Shown one piece after another: positions 26,313 to 32,188 of a DNA stretch of 32,188 nucleotides (its first letter is position 1; every line of letters begins with the position of its first letter). Where the stretch lies: assembly GCF_011752065.1 (NCBI RefSeq), contig NZ_JAAIJY010000037.1, positions 1-32,188 on the forward strand. The letters run 5' to 3'. Position numbers and translations under genes: made by a program. This DNA comes from Actinomyces sp. ZJ308 (GTDB taxonomy: Bacteria > Actinomycetota > Actinomycetes > Actinomycetales > Actinomycetaceae). Under the pieces are notes generated by a model that ran no database searches, had not been told where the DNA came from, and worked only from the letters and a program-made list of their open reading frames with translations.

Positions 26313-26326
26313 ATACCGGTTGGTAT
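26313..26326. promoter_or_regulatory. Operator copy 1 upstream of the ABC-2 exporter operon
   Basis: ATACCGGTTGGTAT is a near-perfect palindrome, 65 bases upstream of the ATPase start. It shares the pattern ATACCGrTyrGTAT with a second site 72 bp away, which makes it a likely TetR-type operator. A further inverted repeat, CACTGT-ACCAG-ACAGTG, lies beside it at 26328-26344. Confidence 0.5.
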
Positions 26327-26374
26327 TCACTGTACCAGACAGTGTTTCCTCGAGGTTTCCAGGCAGGAACTGGG

Positions 26375-26408
26375 ACGCTGTCCCATACCGATCAGTATGG
26401 GACAGCGT
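26375..26408. promoter_or_regulatory. Operator copy 2 and/or terminator, 14-bp-arm palindrome
   Basis: ACGCTGTCCCATAC and its exact complement flank CGATCA. The core ATACCGATCAGTAT (26385-26398) matches the 26313 site, which suggests operator function. It also lies 39 bases after the stop of the minus-strand exporter gene, so the longer stem may terminate that transcript. Both roles are possible. Confidence 0.55.
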
Positions 26409-26446
26409 TCTCCATGGTTCTGTCGCGTCTGAGACCCCGGTCCGCC

Positions 26447-28186
26447 TCACCCCTGCCGGATGTGCCAGCGTGAGGAGGCGGTGGAGGCCTCGATGAACTC
26501 GCGGAAGGGACCGGGCGCGGTCGCGAGCTCGTGGGGCGTACCGTGCTGGGCCACGCGGGCGCCGGACTGGGTCGGTTCGAGGAAGATGACCTCGTCGGCC
26601 TGCCGGACGGTGGACAGGCGGTGAGCCACCACCATGACGGTGCGACCCTCGGAGAGCTCGCGCACCACCTCGGTGATCGCGGACTCGTTCTCCCCGTCCA
26701 GGGCCGAGGTGATCTCGTCGAGCAGGAGGATCGGGGCGTCCTTGACGAAGGCGCGGGCGATGGCGACGCGCTGACGCTCCCCGCCGGACAGGCTCAGACC
26801 ACCGGGACCGACCTGGGTGTCCCACCCGTGCGGGAGCGACTCGATGACGCGGTCCAGACGGGCGCGGCGGGCGGCCTCGGCAAGCTCGGCGTCAGTGGCC
26901 TCGGGCCGGGCGATGCGCAGGTTCTCCCGGATGGTGGTGTCGAACAGGTAGACGTCCTGGAAGACCAAGGAGGTCATACCCATGATCGTCGCGGTTCGCA
27001 TGGATCTCACCGGGGCCCCGCCAATGGCGACCATCCCGTCGTCGACGTCCCAGAACCGGGCGGCCAGTCGAAGGATCGTGGACTTACCGGCGCCCGACGG
27101 ACCGACCAGGGCGGTGACTCTCCCCTGAGGGGCGGTCAGGGAGACGTTGCCCAGAACCGGACGTCCCTCGTCGTAGGCGAAGGAGACATTCGACAACGTG
27201 ATGGTCGTCCCCTCAGGAAGGACCTCCTGGCCGGGCTCCGGGTCGGGCAGTGGGCGGGCGTCCAGGATGGAGCTCACCGCGCTCAGGGCCACCTTGGCGT
27301 TGTCGAGCTCGGAGGCGTACATGGCCGCCTTGGTCAGGGGCAGGAGCGTGCGCGCGGTCACCGTGATGATCGCCAGGTAGCCGATGACGTCGAGCCGGTG
27401 ACCGCTGACCAGCGACAGCCCGGCGGCCAGGACCAGGGCGAAGGAGGTGTGGACGACGAAGTTGAAGTACTGGCCGGGCCGACCCTTGACGCGCAGACCG
27501 TCGAGTGTGGACTCCGCGTCGGCCTCGAGGGTGGTGCGCACCGGCTCCCAGCCGGTCTCGGTGACTCCGGAGGCGCGCAGGACCGGCTGGAGGCGGGCGA
27601 ACTCAATGAGCCTGCCGGCGGCGGCGGAGGAGGTGCGGTCCTCCATCTCATTGGCGTGGGTGGTGGCCACGCCCATGCGCCGCCAGATGAGGGTCAGCGG
27701 GATGATCGTGGCCGCCATGATCAGGGCCAGGGGCCATTCGACGACGGCCGTGGCCACCAGCATCACCAGCGGCACGATGAAGGCGTTACAGATATTGGGG
27801 ATCACCATGGAGGCCAGGTGGGAGACGGTGTTGACCTCCTTGGAGGTGGCGTTGACGACGGCGGCCTCGCGCTCGGCGTTGAACCAGCCCAGGGGCAGGG
27901 TCAGGACGTGCTCGGCGATGCGGTCGATCATCGTGTCGCAGACCTCGAAGACGCTGACCCGGTAGGAGCGGTACATGGCGAAGGTATCGACGACGACGGT
28001 GAGGACCCCCAGGATGACCACGGCGACGAGCCAGCCGTTGACCGACTCCGAGCGTGAGTAGAGAGCGCGCAGGAAGGGGATCATGAGGGCCAGGGTGATT
28101 CCCTGCAGGAGCGCGGAGACCATGAACCAGGTGGTGATCACCCGCATCTCGGCGGCGTTGACGATCCGCATCAGCAGCTTCCACAT
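26447..28186 (-). CDS. ABC exporter half-transporter B (membrane domain plus ATPase)
   Basis: A 579-residue type IV ABC half-transporter: six membrane helices over about residues 1-300, then a nucleotide-binding domain. Walker A GPSGAGKS is at 362-369, the signature LSGGERQ at 466-472, Walker B ILLLDE with D-loop SALD follows, and the switch histidine is in VAHRLST. ATG at 28186 has GGAGG ten bases upstream; a GTG at 28192 overlapping the previous stop is an alternative. It directly follows another half-transporter, so the two very probably form a heterodimer. The general layout recalls siderophore-related or peptide/drug exporter pairs in actinobacteria. No substrate can be assigned. Confidence 0.9.
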   Translation of the reverse strand: MWKLLMRIVNAAEMRVITTWFMVSALLQGITLALMIPFLRALYSRSESVNGWLVAVVILGVLTVVVDTFAMYRSYRVSVFEVCDTMIDRIAEHVLTLPLGWFNAEREAAVVNATSKEVNTVSHLASMVIPNICNAFIVPLVMLVATAVVEWPLALIMAATIIPLTLIWRRMGVATTHANEMEDRTSSAAAGRLIEFARLQPVLRASGVTETGWEPVRTTLEADAESTLDGLRVKGRPGQYFNFVVHTSFALVLAAGLSLVSGHRLDVIGYLAIITVTARTLLPLTKAAMYASELDNAKVALSAVSSILDARPLPDPEPGQEVLPEGTTITLSNVSFAYDEGRPVLGNVSLTAPQGRVTALVGPSGAGKSTILRLAARFWDVDDGMVAIGGAPVRSMRTATIMGMTSLVFQDVYLFDTTIRENLRIARPEATDAELAEAARRARLDRVIESLPHGWDTQVGPGGLSLSGGERQRVAIARAFVKDAPILLLDEITSALDGENESAITEVVRELSEGRTVMVVAHRLSTVRQADEVIFLEPTQSGARVAQHGTPHELATAPGPFREFIEASTASSRWHIRQG

Positions 28187-28188
28187 GG

Positions 28189-29973
28189 TCACTTCTCCTC
28201 CCTCCCGCCGGCTGAGCCGGCCAGAGCCGCGGCCTCCGCGCCCTCACTCAGGTCCTGGCTTCGCCACATGGCGGCGTAACGACCACCGACCGCCAGCAGC
28301 TCGTCGTGGGTGCCTCTCTCGGTGATGCGTCCGGCGTCGATGACGAGGATCTGGTCGGCGTCGCGGATCGTGGACAGGCGGTGGGCGATGATGATGACGG
28401 TTCGTCCGGCGGCCAGCTGGGACAGGGCCTGGTGGATGTCCCGCTCGGAGGCGGGATCGGCTTGGGCGGTCGCCTCGTCCAGGACGAGGACCGGGGCGTC
28501 CTGGAGGTAGGCGCGCGCCAGGGTGACGCGCTGCCGCTCACCGCCGGAGAGGAACCCGCCCTCGTCCCCCAGCACCGTGTCGTAGCCGCGGGGAAGGCGC
28601 GTGATGCGCTCGTGGATGCAGGCGGCTCGAGCAGCGGCCTCAACCTGCTCGCGGGTGGCTCCGGGGCGCCCGAGGGCGATGTTGTCATGGACCGACTCGT
28701 GGGCGAGGGCCACGTCCTGCAGGACGATCGCCACTCGCGAGAGCAGCCAGGGGAAGGTCGCCTCACGCACGTCGACGCCGCTGACGCGCACGGTGCCGTC
28801 GTCGACGTCGTAGAAACGGGCGATGAGACGGGCCAGGGTCGACTTTCCACCGCCTGAGGGGCCGACCAGGGCGGTGACGGTCCCGGGCTCAGCGGTGAAG
28901 GACACGCCTCGCAGCACCGGAGAACCCGTCTCGTAGGAGAAGGTGACGTCGTCGACCTCGACCTGACCGGGGGCCCGGCCCTCCCCCTCGTTGTGGCTCC
29001 CCTCGGGCATCGGTTCCTGGGAGAGCAGGTCGGCGGTGGACTGGGCGGCCATTCTGGACTCGTAGATGTGCTGGGCCAGTCCGATGAGGATCAGGGTTCC
29101 TTCCGGCAGCCCGAGAGCCAGCAGGAAGAAGGGCAGGGTCGACGACAGCGGTGTCCATCCCTGGGAGGTGAACAGGACGGCCAGTACAGCGACCGTGGTG
29201 AAGACCGTCGAAGGCCGCATCACGGCACCGATAGCGCTGATCCCTCGACCCGAGCGGCTCAACCACTCGTACGACAGCCGGGAGAACTCGGAGCGGGCCT
29301 GGCTGAACCGGGTGCGGGAGGCGTCGGTGGCCTGAAAGCCCTTGATCTCCTTGATCCCCTCGATCATCTCGACGGTGGCGGCGGACAGGGCCGTCTGGGC
29401 CACGCCGAAGCGCTCGGTGATGTTTGAGACCTTGGCCAGGCTGAGCGCCATGACCACCAGGGCGAGCGCCCACACGGCGAGCAGGGCGGACGCCAGGCGC
29501 CAGTCGATCCACATCAGGTAGGCCATGCCGGCCACCGCGGCGACGACGGCGTTGGTGACGTCACCGGGGACATGAGCCACGAGGGTGTGGATGGAGCTCG
29601 TGTCATCGCAGACCATCTTGCGGATGGTGCCGTGGGGTATCTGAGCCACCTTTCCCAGTGGCAGGCGGCTGAGCGCATCGACGACCCGTTGGCGAAGACC
29701 GTGGCGGAGCCTGGCCTCGGCCACGTGAGTGAGTCCCAGGCCAGACAGGTAGCAGAACTGGGAGGCGAAGAGACCGAGGACGGCGATCGCCGCCCAGACC
29801 CACAGGTTCGCCCGCCACCCCGCCTGGGAGACCTCACCGAGCCAGATGGCCGCCATGTTGCGCAGGGCCTCGAAGGGGACGATGGACATCAGGGCGCCCA
29901 TGGCGGTCAGTACTCCCGACACGACCATGGCCCGTCGTGCGGGTCTGATGAGCTCGTTGACAGTAACTGTCAT
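28189..29973 (-). CDS. ABC exporter half-transporter A (membrane domain plus ATPase)
   Basis: A 594-residue half-transporter, first gene of the pair. Six helices are followed by a nucleotide domain with Walker A GPSGGGKS (371-378), signature LSGGERQ, Walker B VLVLDE and switch histidine in IAHRLST. Its D-loop region reads ATAQADPAS, unlike the SALD of its partner, which fits an asymmetric heterodimer. The start at 29973 has GAGGAG about 12 bases upstream. The C-terminal 20 residues are Ala/Gly/Glu-rich. Its stop lies just before the partner's start, so translation is coupled. The leader upstream contains paired TTGATCA motifs. Confidence 0.9.
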   Translation of the reverse strand: MTVTVNELIRPARRAMVVSGVLTAMGALMSIVPFEALRNMAAIWLGEVSQAGWRANLWVWAAIAVLGLFASQFCYLSGLGLTHVAEARLRHGLRQRVVDALSRLPLGKVAQIPHGTIRKMVCDDTSSIHTLVAHVPGDVTNAVVAAVAGMAYLMWIDWRLASALLAVWALALVVMALSLAKVSNITERFGVAQTALSAATVEMIEGIKEIKGFQATDASRTRFSQARSEFSRLSYEWLSRSGRGISAIGAVMRPSTVFTTVAVLAVLFTSQGWTPLSSTLPFFLLALGLPEGTLILIGLAQHIYESRMAAQSTADLLSQEPMPEGSHNEGEGRAPGQVEVDDVTFSYETGSPVLRGVSFTAEPGTVTALVGPSGGGKSTLARLIARFYDVDDGTVRVSGVDVREATFPWLLSRVAIVLQDVALAHESVHDNIALGRPGATREQVEAAARAACIHERITRLPRGYDTVLGDEGGFLSGGERQRVTLARAYLQDAPVLVLDEATAQADPASERDIHQALSQLAAGRTVIIIAHRLSTIRDADQILVIDAGRITERGTHDELLAVGGRYAAMWRSQDLSEGAEAAALAGSAGGREEK

Positions 29974-30619
29974 GTCGCCGTTCTCTCCTCAGGTTCCTTG
30001 ATCACCCCAAGAATGATTGATCATGCCTAATCGGCGCCGCCCCGGGGTAGAACCATGACAGATCTCGCGAAAGAGCAGCTCTCGACCGAGAACATATGTT
30101 AACCGCAGGATTTCATCGCCGGGGTGCTGAATGAGGGGTGAAAGATACCAGTTTCGACTGGAATAATGCGGGCGGTTGAGATCCGAGCGTCCCGGAGGAG
30201 GGACACCTTCCTGGTGAAGGATACCGGGATATACCCGCTGGTGGGCGGAAATCAGGCAGGATGCAGCGGACAGGCGGGCCGGCGGTGCTACCGGCTCAAG
30301 GTCCTGCGGGTCGCTGGCCCGGGTGACGGGATCTCGCAGATGCTGGGACGGTGGCCTCCGATCCCACCGGCAGCCGGCTCATCAAAGAGCTCTTCCTCGA
30401 CGCTGAGAGGCTGAGCCGGTCGAACCGGCCGTCAACACGGTCGAGCGCACCGCCGGGGCACGGCTCCGGAGCCTTGCGGAGTGGTCACCAGCGAGCTGGA
30501 TCGGCGCCTGACGGTCCGATGATCGACGTCGACGTCCCCGGGGTCAGCCGGGGTATGAGAGCGGGGCCAGCGCGGCCAGCACGGCCGGCGCGGTGACGCG
30601 CCGCCCGAGCACCGTTGAA
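29974..30619. other. Gene-poor stretch with possible decayed coding sequence
   Basis: No gene with a convincing start and composition was found in these 646 bases. It holds a 10-bp palindrome AACATATGTT (30091-30100), a small stem with a UUCG loop (CCAGT-TTCG-ACTGG, 30148-30161) and short frames on both strands. On the plus strand a frame near 30350-30420 reads SDPTGSRLIKELFLDAERL, which looks protein-like but runs into low-quality sequence. On the minus strand a frame near 30545-30650 reads VLGRRVTAPAVLAALAPL. These may be remnants of genes lost in rearrangement. No clear terminator for the glycosyltransferase gene was seen. Confidence 0.4.
29998..30024. promoter_or_regulatory. Paired TTGATCA motifs upstream of the ABC exporter pair
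   Basis: TTGATCA occurs at 29998-30004 and 30017-30023, 19 bp apart, each containing the palindrome TGATCA. The second lies in the larger palindrome ATGATTGATCAT (30013-30024). Two turns of spacing suggests a regulator site 25-50 bases upstream of the start codon. No matching regulator is known to me. Confidence 0.3.
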
Positions 30620-31846
30620 TCAGGCCCGAGATCGGCTACCACCAGCGGAGGAGAGCTCAAGCAGCAGGTCAACGGCCGCCTCGACTCCCGGATCCTCCGC
30701 CGTCCGACCAGCCGAATCATGCGCTGCCTCATCATAGGAACCGTTCACGAGCTCCTCGATGCGCGAGACAAGAACAGGGCGCGTCAGCTCTCCTCGCTGA
30801 GCATCGATATAGTCCGGTCCCAGCCCGTTACGACATACGGTTTGCGCATGAAAATGCTGATCTCCCCCGAAAGCAATCGCCAAGCACGGCACACCGGCAC
30901 GCACCCCGGCCCCGGTAGCACCCAAGGAACCATGGCAGATCATCCCGCGACAGCGCGGTAGCACAGCGCCGTACGGAACCCTCGCAACACCAAGAACTCC
31001 ACCCGTCTCGCCGCCAGGGCGGCTGGGGTCAACAATAATCGCCCGCAATCCCCGTTCCATCAGAATCTCTTGGATCCAGGCCCGAGCCTGCGGTAGACGG
31101 GAGGAGACCACACTGCCGAAGGTGACGAGCAACGGAGGATCTCCGCGACCGAGGAAGTCCTCCACCTGCTCATCAAGGCACTCGGATGACGAGGAGCTAT
31201 CGAGCCATTCCCCGGTCACACACACATTCTTCCCCCAAGCAGGATCCGGCGGATTGAGCGAAGGACTGAACTGGTAGAGCGTTCTGCCGCCCCTCCGAGC
31301 GGCCCAACGAGAAAGACCTAGACGGCGCCTCCACGCGCGCAATACCGGAGCCATCGCCCACCCCATCATGAGGTTCGACAACCGGTGCAGGACTGGAGCC
31401 CGCCATGTGCCGTCATGACGGCGGGGGTCAACTAAGCTGTATGAACGGCAAGGATCACTGGGGTATACCTGCACACGCACACACGGCGCACCCGCTGCCG
31501 CGGAAAGAAGACGCACCACTTCCGCGAACTGGTTGTACATGACGACGTCCACGTCGCTCACGGCCCCGTCCAGGGCATCGAACATCCCTGGGTCACCAAG
31601 CATCTCGCGAACACCTCGAACTGCATCCGCTACGCCCTCAACATCACCCATCAGACGCCTCATGAGCTGCTCACAGCTTCCAGGAACAGCGATGTAGTCA
31701 ATTCCAGCCGCCTCTACGCGAGCGGCGAACTCCTGGAATCCCGCGATAACCAGCTCGTGACCCTGCTCAGCGAGACGCCTCCCCAATACGATGAACGGAG
31801 ACACATCTCCCTCAGAACCCAGAACAACCGCAAGGACCTTCACCAT
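30620..31846 (-). CDS. GT1-like glycosyltransferase
   Basis: A 408-residue two-domain GT-B enzyme that would transfer a sugar from a nucleotide sugar to an acceptor. The N-terminus [20 protein letters not shown] matches the GT28/GT1 acceptor-domain pattern. The C-terminal donor site reads [19 protein letters not shown] followed by FGGDQHFHA. It is recognisable, but it departs from the common HHGGAGT form. The ATG at 31846 follows GAAGGGG and overlaps the end of the upstream frame by seven bases (ATGGTGA). GC is about 55-57% in sampled lines, well under the roughly 70-77% of neighbours such as cysN, pointing to recent acquisition. Such enzymes decorate lipids, macrolides or peptides or inactivate antibiotics; nothing here decides which. 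The ABC exporters on both sides may handle its product. Confidence 0.8.
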   Translation of the reverse strand: MVKVLAVVLGSEGDVSPFIVLGRRLAEQGHELVIAGFQEFAARVEAAGIDYIAVPGSCEQLMRRLMGDVEGVADAVRGVREMLGDPGMFDALDGAVSDVDVVMYNQFAEVVRLLSAAAGAPCVRVQVYPSDPCRSYSLVDPRRHDGTWRAPVLHRLSNLMMGWAMAPVLRAWRRRLGLSRWAARRGGRTLYQFSPSLNPPDPAWGKNVCVTGEWLDSSSSSECLDEQVEDFLGRGDPPLLVTFGSVVSSRLPQARAWIQEILMERGLRAIIVDPSRPGGETGGVLGVARVPYGAVLPRCRGMICHGSLGATGAGVRAGVPCLAIAFGGDQHFHAQTVCRNGLGPDYIDAQRGELTRPVLVSRIEELVNGSYDEAAHDSAGRTAEDPGVEAAVDLLLELSSAGGSRSRA

Positions 31847-32188
31847 TCAGCACCCCTTCTCAAGGCTGGGAGTTCTATCGTGGCCGTCATATCCTCATTC
31901 CTTACTCCGGAGGAGCTATGAGCCATGGCCCAGCAGGCGGCCTCCGACAGCGGTGCTGCTGACAACGACGCCAAGACAGCTGTCCTCCAGTTCCATTGTG
32001 GAGGCTTGGACGAAGCACTGAATGTGGACGTCTTAGAACCGGTGGTGGCGTTGCCCGTGAGCTGGGCGTTGTGGAGGCGGGTGTAGGTGCCGTCGGCGGC
32101 GATGAGCTGATCGTGGTTGCCCTGCTCGACGATGTCGCCGTGCTCCATGACCAAGATGGTGTCGGCGTCGCGGATCGTGGACAGGCGG
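31840..32188 (-). CDS. ABC exporter ATPase, C-terminal end, with atypical tail (partial)
   Basis: Read from the right edge, the frame starts [20 protein letters not shown], the switch region and end of a type IV ABC exporter nucleotide domain, and continues [25 protein letters not shown]. An ABC exporter would normally end close to there (about 32040). Instead the frame runs on for about 65 residues of unrelated, lower-GC sequence to a stop at 31840-31842 that overlaps the glycosyltransferase start. The tail may come from a rearrangement or from a small frameshift: in another frame a TAA occurs at the junction GGTTCTAAG. The region up to 32040 is securely an ABC ATPase; the tail may not be its native end. 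Confidence 0.7.
   Translation of the reverse strand, partial: RLSTIRDADTILVMEHGDIVEQGNHDQLIAADGTYTRLHNAQLTGNATTGSKTSTFSASSKPPQWNWRTAVLASLSAAPLSEAACWAMAHSSSGVRNEDMTATIELPALRRGAEW
31916..31996 (-). CDS. Possible small peptide (26 residues), unproven
   Basis: Within the atypical tail, a different minus-strand frame encodes a 26-residue peptide starting [16 protein letters not shown] and containing a later GG before a short basic end. An acidic start, a hydrophobic middle and a GG are reminiscent of small exported or modified peptides, and an exporter and a glycosyltransferase flank it. However, no good ribosome site precedes the ATG at 31996, and the frame competes with the ABC read-through frame. 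It could easily be chance. Confidence 0.2.
   Translation of the reverse strand: MELEDSCLGVVVSSTAVGGRLLGHGS

Noticed and set aside
29998..30030. DtxR/IdeR-type iron box upstream of the ABC exporter pair
   Set aside because: TTAGGC is present on one side but the palindromic partner half is missing; match too poor.
30166..30961. Three short plus-strand frames upstream of and opposite the glycosyltransferase
   Set aside because: No ribosome sites, no coherent family features; the last is antisense to the glycosyltransferase.

Overview
This 32 kb window looks like chromosome from a high-GC Gram-positive bacterium, most likely an Actinomyces-type actinobacterium. That is inference from about 70% GC by eye, TAnnnT-like -10 boxes, a translational-type ileS T-box, a eukaryote-like IleRS and a corynebacterial-style sulfur operon. 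No rRNA, tRNA or CRISPR array was seen.

Layout. (1) 1-3560, minus strand: a trehalose locus, treC followed by a PTS permease gene (treB-like) cut off by the end of an IS3-family element at the left edge. A striking double palindromic operator lies in front of treC. (2) 3581-9500, minus: folC and ileS, with strong terminators and a T-box leader in front of ileS. (3) 9610-12807, minus: an aldo-keto reductase, a short MITE-like inverted-repeat element, a single-pass membrane protein with a Gly/Pro-rich tail, and a short-chain dehydrogenase. (4) 12930-15262, plus: a YuiF-like Na+/H+ antiporter-family transporter, then proC. proC is flanked by copies of a dispersed extragenic repeat that recurs at 23.4 kb.

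(5) 15512-23366, plus: an assimilatory sulfate reduction operon. A leaderless leader peptide ending in two tandem Cys codons precedes sir, cysH, cysD, cysN, cobA (SUMT), a TSUP-family transporter and a sirohydrochlorin chelatase. Four of the six junctions overlap at ATGA or TGATG. CysDN makes APS, CysH reduces it to sulfite, and Sir reduces sulfite to sulfide with siroheme; cobA and sirB supply two of the three siroheme steps. The leader is the most interesting regulatory object in the window.

(6) 23468-32188, minus: a transport-rich region. It holds a TetR regulator with a long extra N-terminus, a two-gene ABC-2 exporter behind repeated ATACCG-type palindromes, a pair of half-transporters that should form a heterodimeric ABC exporter, a lower-GC GT1-like glycosyltransferase, and the C-terminal end of another ABC exporter at the right edge. 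The 31-32 kb part is clearly lower in GC and looks acquired or rearranged.

Start codons were chosen by ribosome binding site and family alignment from memory. No database search was possible.
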